The notes under the pieces were generated by a model that had not been told where the DNA came from, did not search any database, and was given only the letters and a program-made list of their open reading frames with translations. The position numbers and the translations under genes were made by a program. A stretch of DNA of 8,452 nucleotides, from contig NZHJ01000037.1 of assembly GCA_002691265.1 (NCBI GenBank), positions 10,775-19,226 on the forward strand, written 5' to 3'. The DNA is from Flavobacteriaceae bacterium (GTDB lineage: Bacteria > Bacteroidota > Bacteroidia > Flavobacteriales > Flavobacteriaceae). Of the stretch, positions 1 to 5,693 are shown piece after piece. Numbering within the stretch: position 1 is the stretch's first letter; each line of letters opens with the position of its first letter.

Positions 1-207
1 AATTATGTATTCAACAAAAAAATCGTAGTTGGATGCAGTAAGATTTTCATCAACTATTTTTTCTAATACAACAGGTCTAAGTGCTCCAAATATAGAAAGG
101 CCAAAAACTGAAACAATTGAAGTAATAAAAATACTCCTATAAGATTTTATATACCTTAATAATCTTTTAAAAAGAGTTAAACTATATACTTTAATTTTAT
201 TACTCAT
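1..207 (-). CDS. ABC exporter (MsbA-like), N-terminal fragment
   Basis: Partial gene; 69 codons from an ATG at 207 run open to the window edge, too short to be a stand-alone call without context. The protein starts MSNKIKVYSLTLFKRLLRYI, a basic amphipathic lead-in, followed by a hydrophobic segment at about residues 26-45 and then RPVVLEKIVDENL. This layout (elbow helix, first membrane helix, 'D' near the start of the first periplasmic loop) is typical of the transmembrane domain of type IV ABC exporters of the MsbA/LmrA kind. The ATP-binding domain would lie outside the window, so the substrate cannot be inferred. The start codon overlaps the last 8 bases of truA (ATGAGTAA read on the minus strand), which indicates translational coupling and a shared transcript. 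The family call is from the N-terminus and known flavobacterial truA neighbourhoods, not from any catalytic motif. Confidence 0.7.
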   Translation of the reverse strand, partial: MSNKIKVYSLTLFKRLLRYIKSYRSIFITSIVSVFGLSIFGALRPVVLEKIVDENLTASNYDFFVEYII

Positions 208-952
208 TTACAAAAATATTTTTAGGGTATTCAACCCTTGTTAAAAATAAACCATGAGCTGGTACAGACGGCCCAGCATATATTCTGTCTGATTTATCAA
301 TAATTTCTTTAAGTTTATCTGTGGATGTTTTATGCAACCCAACCTCTAAAATTGTTCCAATTATTGCACGTACCATATTTCTTAAGAATCTATTTGCGCT
401 AATAGTAAAAATCACTTCTGATTTTTTTGCTTCATATTCAAAATTAGTGATACTACATTCGTAGTTTGTAACATCTGTTCTGGATCTACAAAAGGATTTA
501 AAATTAGTGTTCTCTTTAATTATTTCTATTGCTTTATCAATCTGATCAAAATTTAGTTTTTTTGTAAAATGATACTTTGTGTCAGAGTTAAATACATCCT
601 TTTTGGTTGTTAAAAAATATTTATATTCCCTTAATGTAGCATCAAATCTTGCGTGAGCTTTATTATGAACTTTGAATACATTGTTTATGATGATATTTTT
701 ATCAAGAAAAGAGTTTAGTTTAAAAATTAAACCATTCGCATCAAAATTTTGATCGAAGTCAAAATGGGCGTACATCTGTAATGCATGAACCCCTGTATCT
801 GTCCTCCCAGCCCCAACTATTTTTAACAGCTTATTTTTTAGAACCAACTGTAATGAATTCTCAACAGTCTGTTGAATAGTTATTGCGTTTGGTTGACTTT
901 GCCATCCGTGATATTTAGAGCCATTATAAGAAAGTTCAATAAAGTATCTCAA
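200..952 (-). CDS. truA: tRNA pseudouridine(38-40) synthase TruA
   Basis: Converts uridines 38-40 of the tRNA anticodon arm to pseudouridine in the cytoplasm. The catalytic block GAGRTDTGVHA is intact, with the nucleophilic Asp at residue 52 of the 250-residue product. Other TruA signatures are YHGWQ near the N-terminus, ARFDATLREYKYFL in the middle, RFLRNMVRAIIGT and the C-terminal AHGLFLTRVEYP. I place the start at a TTG at 952-950, giving MRYFIELSYNG, the usual N-terminus of Bacteroidota TruA. A TTG at 976 would add 8 residues but lies inside a TAnnTTTG promoter element, so it is unlikely to be in the mRNA. There is no suitable ATG. Length (250 aa) is normal. It heads a minus-strand operon with the overlapping ABC exporter and is divergent from the phosphoesterase gene. 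Identity is secure; the exact start is an inference. Confidence 0.96.
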   Translation of the reverse strand: MRYFIELSYNGSKYHGWQSQPNAITIQQTVENSLQLVLKNKLLKIVGAGRTDTGVHALQMYAHFDFDQNFDANGLIFKLNSFLDKNIIINNVFKVHNKAHARFDATLREYKYFLTTKKDVFNSDTKYHFTKKLNFDQIDKAIEIIKENTNFKSFCRSRTDVTNYECSITNFEYEAKKSEVIFTISANRFLRNMVRAIIGTILEVGLHKTSTDKLKEIIDKSDRIYAGPSVPAHGLFLTRVEYPKNIFVNE

Positions 953-960
953 TCTATTTG

Positions 961-968
961 TAAATTTG
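961..968 (+). promoter_or_regulatory. Candidate -7 box for the phosphoesterase gene
   Basis: TAAATTTG matches the Bacteroidota -7 consensus TAnnTTTG. It ends 39 bp before the preferred TTG start at 1008. No TTG is present 17-23 bp upstream, so the -33 element is missing or weak. It contains the TTG at 966 that would otherwise be the longest start of the phosphoesterase reading frame. Confidence 0.4.
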
Positions 969-973
969 TCTAA

Positions 974-981
974 CAAATATA
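974..981 (-). promoter_or_regulatory. Candidate -7 box for truA
   Basis: On the minus strand this reads TATATTTG, a full match to TAnnTTTG. It lies 21 bp upstream of the TTG start at 952, leaving room for a short leader. No clear -33 TTG is visible. The match covers the alternative truA start at 976. Only 5 bp separate it from the opposing -7 box at 961-968, so the two promoters would exclude or influence each other. Confidence 0.45.
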
Positions 982-1007
982 TACTTAATAATTATTTAAA
1001 AATTTAT

Positions 1008-1499
1008 TTGAAAAAGATTCTTCTAATATCAGACACTCATGGATATATTGATGACAAAATATTATCCTATTGTAAATCAGCGGATGAGGTTTGGCATGCT
1101 GGAGATATCGGAAATATTGAGGTTATCGATAAAATTAGGCAGCTTAAACCCGTAAAGGGCGTATATGGGAATATAGATAATCATTTAATAAGAAAGGAGT
1201 TTCCTCTTGATAATAAATTTAATTGTGAAAATATTAAAGTTTGGATAACCCATATTGGTGGTTATCCAGGTCGTTACAGTAAAAGAGTTTCTGATTGCTT
1301 AAAATCAGAAAAAGTAGATTTATTTGTATGTGGCCATTCTCACATCTTAAAAGTAATTAGTGATAAGAAACACAATCTTCTTCATATAAACCCAGGAGCA
1401 ATTGGCAAACATGGATTTCACAATAAAAGAACTATGGTAAGATTTGATATTAATGGAAAAAAAATAGAAAACTTAGAAATTATTGAGTTTAACAGATAA
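1008..1499 (+). CDS. YfcE/MJ0936-family metallophosphoesterase
   Basis: Predicted cytoplasmic binuclear-metal phosphodiesterase. All family metal-ligand motifs are visible in the 163-residue product: SDTHG (D9, H11), GDIGN (D33), GNID (N55), THIGG (H82) and CGHSHI (H110, H112), followed by the family-typical INPGAIG. The physiological substrate is not known for most members of this family, so no pathway can be named. The start is chosen as TTG at 1008, giving MKKILLISDTHG, the standard family N-terminus; the frame has no ATG upstream or nearby. The next upstream candidate, TTG at 966, adds 14 residues of poor quality (YILNNYLKIY) and sits in a -7 promoter match. The stop codon ends exactly one base before the complement of the stop codon of the convergent DUF4293 gene, so no spacer remains for an intrinsic terminator. 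Confidence 0.93.
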   Translation: MKKILLISDTHGYIDDKILSYCKSADEVWHAGDIGNIEVIDKIRQLKPVKGVYGNIDNHLIRKEFPLDNKFNCENIKVWITHIGGYPGRYSKRVSDCLKSEKVDLFVCGHSHILKVISDKKHNLLHINPGAIGKHGFHNKRTMVRFDINGKKIENLEIIEFNR

Positions 1500-1976
1500 T
1501 TATCTAATTCTGTCCAAGGATTCAATTAGTTCATTATCATTTCTAATAGACTTTAATGCCAAATAAATCAAATAACTACAGACAAAGGGATTTAGAATTG
1601 CTGCATACATTAAAATCTCTAAGGTTTTAGATGGCATAATTGCTGCCAATCCTTCCAAGGTAAAATAAAAATAAAATAATGTGTAGAAAGACATAAACAA
1701 ACTTAGATAAAAAGATACCTTACAAATTAAAATTTGTTTGCCTCTGGATTTATAAGAGAATATCGAAATAACACAGATAATCAGTATTACTAATGGAATA
1801 TAAGATGTAGTAATTAAAATTAACTCTAAAATCGGAGAGTTTATAACAAAGTCATTGCTAAAGTTATCTTGGAGTATTTTAAATCCGGATTTATACCAAT
1901 TTAATCCAAAAAACCAGTAAAAAAAGTAAAAAATAGAAGCTAATAATAAATAAAGGGTTTGTATTCTTTGTATCAT
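1500..1976 (-). CDS. DUF4293 family membrane protein
   Basis: Small integral membrane protein of 158 residues with four predicted membrane helices, at about residues 7-25, 49-73, 83-106 and 118-142, and a charged, probably cytoplasmic C-terminus (NDNELIESLDRIR). The N-terminal MIQRIQTLYLLLA matches the usual start of DUF4293 proteins, which are restricted to Bacteroidota and are commonly found beside rho. Function is unknown and no catalytic residues stand out. ATG start at 1976. It is divergent from rho across 185 bp and convergent with the phosphoesterase gene with zero spacing. Confidence 0.85.
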   Translation of the reverse strand: MIQRIQTLYLLLASIFYFFYWFFGLNWYKSGFKILQDNFSNDFVINSPILELILITTSYIPLVILIICVISIFSYKSRGKQILICKVSFYLSLFMSFYTLFYFYFTLEGLAAIMPSKTLEILMYAAILNPFVCSYLIYLALKSIRNDNELIESLDRIR

Positions 1977-1995
1977 ATTTAGATTTTTTTCAAAA

Positions 1996-2003
1996 CAAAT
2001 TTA
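1996..2003 (-). promoter_or_regulatory. Candidate -7 box for the DUF4293 gene
   Basis: Minus-strand TAAATTTG fits TAnnTTTG and ends 19 bp before the ATG at 1976, a distance suited to a short leader. No TTG is found at the correct upstream spacing, so this rests on the -7 match and position alone. Confidence 0.4.
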
Positions 2004-2025
2004 GTAGAAATAAAAAAAAATTAGG

Positions 2026-2053
2026 TTGATTTTAAAATAATGTCGTATAATTG
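2026..2053 (+). promoter_or_regulatory. Candidate rho promoter
   Basis: TTG at 2026-2028, a 17-bp spacer, then TATAATTG at 2046-2053, which agrees with TAnnTTTG except at one position. The spacer is at the short end of the accepted 17-23 bp range. If used, the rho mRNA would have a leader of about 100 nt that includes the hairpin at 2117-2132. A second near-match, TATTTTCG at 2079-2086, has no well-placed TTG. Confidence 0.33.
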
Positions 2054-2116
2054 TATCAGATTTTACCAGTTCAGAGGTATTTTCGATCTTCAAAGATTAC
2101 ATTCCATAAAAATAAA

Positions 2117-2132
2117 AGCTCAAGAATGAGCT
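2117..2132 (+). promoter_or_regulatory. Small hairpin in the rho leader
   Basis: AGCTC, a 6-nt loop and GAGCT form a perfect 5-bp stem, followed by AATTTT. It sits 29 nt upstream of the rho ATG. The stem is too short for a confident terminator; it could act as a weak attenuator or simply be chance. Confidence 0.25.
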
Positions 2133-2161
2133 AATTTTCAAAAATAACTTAACAAAAAAAA

Positions 2162-3646
2162 ATGTTTGAAATTTCAAAATTAAAAGAAAAAAAACTTTCT
2201 GAGTTACTAGAGATTGCTGAAGAGTTAAAAATCTCTAAATACAAAACTTTAAAAAAATTAGATCTAGTATATAAAATTCTAGATCATCAAGCTTCTAACC
2301 CTGATGAAAAGGAGTCGGATAAAAAAAATTCACCAAAACCAAGTTTTGATCGTAAAAATAGTTCCAATACAAAGAGAAATAATCACTCCAATTCAAATGA
2401 TGAGGGGAATGATGATAAACCTGAAAAAAAATCTAATAACCATACAAGAGATAACAGAAATCGTAAACCAAAAGGTGAACCAAATGGTAATAGAGATACA
2501 AGAAATAGATATAAAGAACCAGATTTTGAGTTTGATGCAATTATTGAAAGTGAAGGTGTTCTTGATATAATGCAAGACGGATATGGTTTTTTAAGATCAT
2601 CTGATTACCACTATTTATCATCTCCTGACGATATCTATGTATCTCAATCCCAAATTAGATTATTTGGATTAAAAAAAGGTGATACTGTACTTGGGAATGT
2701 TAGACCTCCAAAAGAAGGTGAAAAATACTTTCCTCTTATTCAGGTAAATAAAATTAATGGGCTTGATCCTAAAATAGTAAGAGATCGAGTCTCATTTGAG
2801 CATCTTACTCCACTTTTTCCTGATGAAAAATTCAATCTTGCCGATAAAAATAACACCATTTCAACTAGAGTTATTGATTTATTTTCTCCGATTGGAAAAG
2901 GTCAAAGAGGTATGATTGTATCTCAACCCAAAACAGGTAAAACAATGCTTTTAAAGGATGTAGCAAATGCTATTGCTGCTAATCATCCTGAAGTATATCA
3001 ATTAATATTATTAATTGACGAAAGACCTGAGGAGGTTACCGATATGCAGAGAAATGTTAAAGGTGAAGTTATAGCTTCCACCTTTGATAAAGAGGCTAAT
3101 GAACATGTAAGAATTGCTAATATAGTTCTTGAAAAAGCAAAGAGATTGGTAGAGTGTGGATATGATGTTGTGATATTACTTGATTCAATAACTAGACTTG
3201 CAAGAGCATATAATACAGTTCAACCAGCTTCAGGAAAAATACTTAGTGGTGGTGTAGACGCAAATGCTTTACACAAGCCAAAAAGGTTCTTTGGAGCAGC
3301 AAGAAATATCGAAAATGGAGGTTCACTTTCAATTATAGCGACAGCTCTTACAGAAACAGGATCTAAAATGGATGAAGTTATTTTTGAAGAATTTAAGGGT
3401 ACCGGTAACATGGAACTTCAGCTCGACAGAAATATTGCAAATAGAAGAATATTCCCAGCTATTGATCTTACATCATCAAGTACAAGAAGAGATGACTTAT
3501 TATTAGATGAAAAAACTGTTCAAAGAATGTGGGTGATGAGAAAGTATCTTGCTGATATGAACCCAGTTGAGGCGATGGAATTTATAAATGACAGGTTCAA
3601 ACAAACTCTTAATAATGAGGAGTTTTTGATTTCAATGAATGGCTAA
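2162..3646 (+). CDS. rho: Transcription termination factor Rho with disordered insertion
   Basis: Hexameric RNA-dependent ATPase/helicase that ends transcription. Domains in order: Rho_N helical domain (residues 1-43), a hydrophilic insertion (about 44-120), the OB-fold/cold-shock RNA-binding domain with DGYGFLR (139-145) and [11 protein letters not shown], then the RecA-like motor. Visible motor elements are the Walker A loop SQPKTGKT (254-261), the catalytic-Glu block LIDERPEE (284-291), Walker B VVILLDS (336-342, Asp341), the Q-loop [10 protein letters not shown] (361-370), the R-loop [10 protein letters not shown] (410-419) and RRIFPAID with the likely arginine finger Arg429. All are intact, so the enzyme should be active. 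At 494 residues it is longer than E. coli Rho (419) because of the insertion, which contains 16 Asn, many Lys/Arg/Asp/Glu/Ser and almost no hydrophobic residue. ATG start is preceded by an A-rich, SD-free leader, usual in this phylum. It is divergent from DUF4293 and convergent with rpsT. Confidence 0.98.
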   Translation: MFEISKLKEKKLSELLEIAEELKISKYKTLKKLDLVYKILDHQASNPDEKESDKKNSPKPSFDRKNSSNTKRNNHSNSNDEGNDDKPEKKSNNHTRDNRNRKPKGEPNGNRDTRNRYKEPDFEFDAIIESEGVLDIMQDGYGFLRSSDYHYLSSPDDIYVSQSQIRLFGLKKGDTVLGNVRPPKEGEKYFPLIQVNKINGLDPKIVRDRVSFEHLTPLFPDEKFNLADKNNTISTRVIDLFSPIGKGQRGMIVSQPKTGKTMLLKDVANAIAANHPEVYQLILLIDERPEEVTDMQRNVKGEVIASTFDKEANEHVRIANIVLEKAKRLVECGYDVVILLDSITRLARAYNTVQPASGKILSGGVDANALHKPKRFFGAARNIENGGSLSIIATALTETGSKMDEVIFEEFKGTGNMELQLDRNIANRRIFPAIDLTSSSTRRDDLLLDEKTVQRMWVMRKYLADMNPVEAMEFINDRFKQTLNNEEFLISMNG

Positions 3647-3654
3647 TTTTTCTT

Positions 3655-3672
3655 AAAAAAACTCTACTAGAG
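3655..3672 (-). terminator. Possible intrinsic terminator of rpsT
   Basis: Read on the minus strand: CTCT, loop AGT, AGAG, then seven T residues. It lies 20 bp after the rpsT stop codon, where a terminator would be expected. The stem is only 4 bp, so the structure is weak; the U-tract is the better part of the evidence. Confidence 0.35.
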
Positions 3673-3692
3673 AATTGAATATAATGTCTGGT

Positions 3693-3950
3693 CTATTTCT
3701 TTAAGCCACTGGCATGCTTTGCAAAATTTGCCTTTAAGTTTGCAGCTTTATTATAGTGGATTATATTATTTTTTGCCAGCTTATCAATCATTGAAGTTAA
3801 TGAGGGTAATTCCTTTTCAGCTTCTTTCTTTTTAGTTATTTCAAAGAATTTTTTCATAGCAGTTCTGGCTGTCTTATGCTGGTATCTGTTTCTTTGTTTT
3901 TTTACTTCGCTACTTCTAATTCTTTTAATAGCTGATTTATGATTTGCCAT
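3693..3950 (-). CDS. rpsT: 30S ribosomal protein S20
   Basis: Binds 16S rRNA during assembly of the small ribosomal subunit. The 85-residue, strongly basic protein begins MANHKSAIKRIRSSEVKKQRN, the unmistakable S20 N-terminus, continues with a long helical region rich in Lys, and ends NLKANFAKHASGLKK; length and layout are standard. ATG start at 3950. The gene begins 16 nt after the 3' end of the tRNA-Glu gene on the same strand, with no recognisable promoter in the gap, so it is probably transcribed from the tRNA promoter and its mRNA 5' end may be made by tRNA 3' processing. It converges on rho across 46 bp. Confidence 0.97.
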   Translation of the reverse strand: MANHKSAIKRIRSSEVKKQRNRYQHKTARTAMKKFFEITKKKEAEKELPSLTSMIDKLAKNNIIHYNKAANLKANFAKHASGLKK

Positions 3951-3966
3951 AATTATTTAAGTTTTG

Positions 3967-4038
3967 TAGCCCGTAGGGGAATCGAACCCCTCTTACCAGG
4001 ATGAAAACCTGGCGTCCTAGCCGATAGACGAACGGGCC
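3967..4038 (-). tRNA. tRNA-Glu (anticodon TTC)
   Basis: A complete 72-nt cloverleaf can be folded by eye on the minus strand: acceptor GGCCCGT with ACGGGCT, D-arm GTCT...GGAC, anticodon stem CCAGG/CCTGG with loop TTTTCAT (anticodon TTC at 4005-4003, U33 present), 4-nt variable region, T-arm AGGGG-TTCGATT-CCCCT, and A73. The first acceptor pair is a G-U wobble. The 3' CCA is not encoded (the following bases are CAA), so a CCA-adding enzyme is required. It is the first gene of a probable tRNA-Glu/rpsT transcription unit. Confidence 0.97.
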
Positions 4039-4041
4039 AAT

Positions 4042-4056
4042 TATTGTTTAACAATA
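4042..4056. repeat. Palindrome in the tRNA-Glu leader
   Basis: TATTGTT-T-AACAATA: perfect 7-bp arms around one central base, 4 bp upstream of the mature tRNA 5' end and downstream of the predicted transcription start. It could fold as a leader structure affecting 5' processing or serve as a protein-binding site; AT-rich composition makes chance possible. Confidence 0.35.
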
Positions 4057-4066
4057 GTTGCGCGTG

Positions 4067-4096
4067 CAAAAATACAACTATTTTTAAATGTTACAA
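4067..4096 (-). promoter_or_regulatory. Promoter of tRNA-Glu and rpsT
   Basis: On the minus strand: TTG (4096-4094), exactly 19 bp, TATTTTTG (4074-4067). This is a full match to the Bacteroidota sigma-A consensus in both elements and spacing. The next bases, CACGCGC, form a GC-rich block in otherwise AT-rich DNA at the place of a discriminator, as in stable-RNA promoters under growth-rate or stringent control. The start site is expected near 4060-4063, giving a leader of roughly 22-25 nt before the tRNA. Confidence 0.75.
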
Positions 4097-4125
4097 CTTC
4101 TTGTAAGAAAAATGCAAAATAATTA

Positions 4126-5601
4126 CTAATAGGCTTTAGCAAATAATACTCTTTGGGATGAAGGATTTCCTGAAAAGATACATTTGCCAGGAATATTATT
4201 TTCTTCAGGAATACATCTTATGGTAGCTTTTGTCAAATCTTTTATTTTATTCTCTGTTTCATCAGTCCCATCCCAATGAGCAGAAATAAAACCACCTTTA
4301 TTTTCTAAAGTTTTTTTAAAGTCTTCAAAATTATCAACTTCGCTTATGTTATTATCTCTAAAATTTTTGGCTTTATCAAAAAGATTTTTTTGGATTTCAT
4401 CAAGTAATTTTGATACAAAATCTAAAGATTCTTCAATTTTTATAAATTGCTTCTCAAGTGTATCTCTTCTGAATATTTCAATCGATTTTTTTTCTAAATC
4501 CTTTGGTCCAATTGTAATTCTGACAGGAACTCCTTGTATTTCGTGTTGAGCGAACTTTTCTCCAGGTCTTTTTGTATCACGATTATCAAATTTAGAACTG
4601 ATACCTTTTTCGTTAAATTGATTTCTTAAATCCTCAACAACTTCGTTTATTGAACTTAATTGTTCTTCATTTTTATAGATAGGAACAAAAATAACCTGAT
4701 GTGGTGCTAATTTAGGTGGTAGAACTAAACCTCTATCATCACTGTGAGTCATAATTAAAGCTCCCATCAGCCTTGATGAAACACCCCAAGAAGTAGCCCA
4801 AACATAATTTAATTGTCCATCTCTATCAGCAAACTTAACATCAAAAGCTTTAGAAAAATTTTGCCCTAAGAAATGTGAGGTACCCGCTTGCAGTGCTTTA
4901 CCATCCTGCATTAAAGCTTCAATGCAATAGGTTTTTTCAGCTCCTGCAAAAGTTTCATTTTTTGATTTGACTCCCTTAATAACCGGCATAGACATATATT
5001 TTTCAGAAAAATCTGCGTATAAATTATTTATCATAACTGTTTCTTCTAATGCTTCATTTTTTGTTTCATGTGCGGTATGTCCTTCCTGCCATAAAAACTC
5101 AGCTGTTCTTAAAAATAATCTAGTTCTCATTTCCCATCGAACAACATTAGCCCATTGGTTGATCAAGATTGGTAAATCTCTATATGACTGAATCCAATTT
5201 TTATATGTATTCCATATAATTGCTTCACTAGTTGGTCTGATTATAAGCTCTTCTTCAAGCTTAGCTTTGGGGTCAACCCTGAGTTTTCCCTTATTATCAG
5301 GGTCATTTTGGAGTCTGTAGTGGGTTACAATTGCACACTCTTTGGCAAAACCTTCAGCATTTTTCTCCTCAGCCTCAAACAAGCTTTTAGGAACAAAAAG
5401 CGGAAAATAGGCATTTTCATGACCTGTATTCTTAAACATCTTATCTAATTGTGATTGCATCTTCTCCCATATTGCATATCCATATGGCTTTATTATCATG
5501 CATCCTCTAACAGCAGAATTTTCAGCTAATCCAGCCTTGACTACAAGCTCATTATACCACTTCGAATAATCTTCTTCTCTGCTAACTAATTTTTTATCCA
5601 T
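4126..5601 (-). CDS. proS: Prolyl-tRNA synthetase, ProS3 (archaeal/eukaryotic) type
   Basis: Charges tRNA-Pro with proline in the cytoplasm. The 491-residue protein has the class II catalytic core: motif 1 region around 41-71, the TSE loop (124-126), motif 2 ([17 protein letters not shown], 155-171), HFLGQNF (243-249) and motif 3 ([17 protein letters not shown], 280-296, Arg290). The anticodon-binding domain follows (about 301-405), then the extra C-terminal domain that marks the ProS3 type, ending in the conserved RVLFAKAY with a terminal Tyr. The long editing insertion of the bacterial ProS1 type is absent, as expected. Of the four zinc-ligand cysteines known in the Thermus enzyme's C-terminal domain, only Cys474 seems to have an obvious counterpart; Cys463 is the only other Cys nearby, so the zinc site is probably lost. 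ATG start at 5601; a well-placed promoter lies 47 bp upstream. Confidence 0.97.
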   Translation of the reverse strand: MDKKLVSREEDYSKWYNELVVKAGLAENSAVRGCMIIKPYGYAIWEKMQSQLDKMFKNTGHENAYFPLFVPKSLFEAEEKNAEGFAKECAIVTHYRLQNDPDNKGKLRVDPKAKLEEELIIRPTSEAIIWNTYKNWIQSYRDLPILINQWANVVRWEMRTRLFLRTAEFLWQEGHTAHETKNEALEETVMINNLYADFSEKYMSMPVIKGVKSKNETFAGAEKTYCIEALMQDGKALQAGTSHFLGQNFSKAFDVKFADRDGQLNYVWATSWGVSSRLMGALIMTHSDDRGLVLPPKLAPHQVIFVPIYKNEEQLSSINEVVEDLRNQFNEKGISSKFDNRDTKRPGEKFAQHEIQGVPVRITIGPKDLEKKSIEIFRRDTLEKQFIKIEESLDFVSKLLDEIQKNLFDKAKNFRDNNISEVDNFEDFKKTLENKGGFISAHWDGTDETENKIKDLTKATIRCIPEENNIPGKCIFSGNPSSQRVLFAKAY

Positions 5602-5635
5602 TTTTTGTAACTTGGCATAAGAATTGGACTTCTCA

Positions 5636-5665
5636 TTGTATAGATTACAAATCTAACTAATTTTA
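5636..5665 (+). promoter_or_regulatory. Candidate promoter of the lipoprotein/porin pair
   Basis: TTG (5636-5638), 19 bp, TAATTTTA (5658-5665), which fits TAnnTTTG except for the last base. It ends 28 bp before the ATG at 5694. It overlaps the opposing proS promoter almost completely. Confidence 0.5.
5641..5655. repeat. Palindrome, candidate operator
   Basis: TAGATT-ACA-AATCTA: perfect 6-bp arms with a 3-bp centre. It lies in the spacer of the plus-strand promoter and covers the -7 box of the proS promoter, so a bound protein could block both. Part of the symmetry could arise from the -7 sequence TAGATTTG itself. Confidence 0.4.
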
Positions 5666-5678
5666 AAATGTTCAACAA
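5648..5678 (-). promoter_or_regulatory. Candidate proS promoter
   Basis: Minus strand: TTG (5678-5676), 20 bp, TAGATTTG (5655-5648), a full match to TAnnTTTG with allowed spacing. The leader to the ATG at 5601 would be about 40 nt. Confidence 0.6.
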
Positions 5679-5693
5679 TTAAAAATTAAAGAT

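Noticed and set aside
2304..2575. Open frames on both strands inside the rho insertion
   Set aside because: They are by-products of AAT/AAA/AGA-rich codons coding for the disordered segment. Their translations are Ile/Lys-rich or hydrophobic low-complexity strings without a recognisable start context.
3220..3411. 63-codon minus-strand frame inside rho
   Set aside because: Lies fully within the conserved rho motor region, with no promoter or family signature.
4098..4109. Inverted repeat TTCTT-GT-AAGAA as a proS terminator
   Set aside because: The 2-nt loop is too small for a stable hairpin and no T-run follows on the minus strand. The sequence also borders the -33 element of the tRNA promoter.
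4346..4549. Plus-strand frame antisense to proS, and another at 4967-5191
   Set aside because: Both are shadows of a highly conserved essential gene; products look like reversed coding (Ser/Phe-rich) and lack domains.
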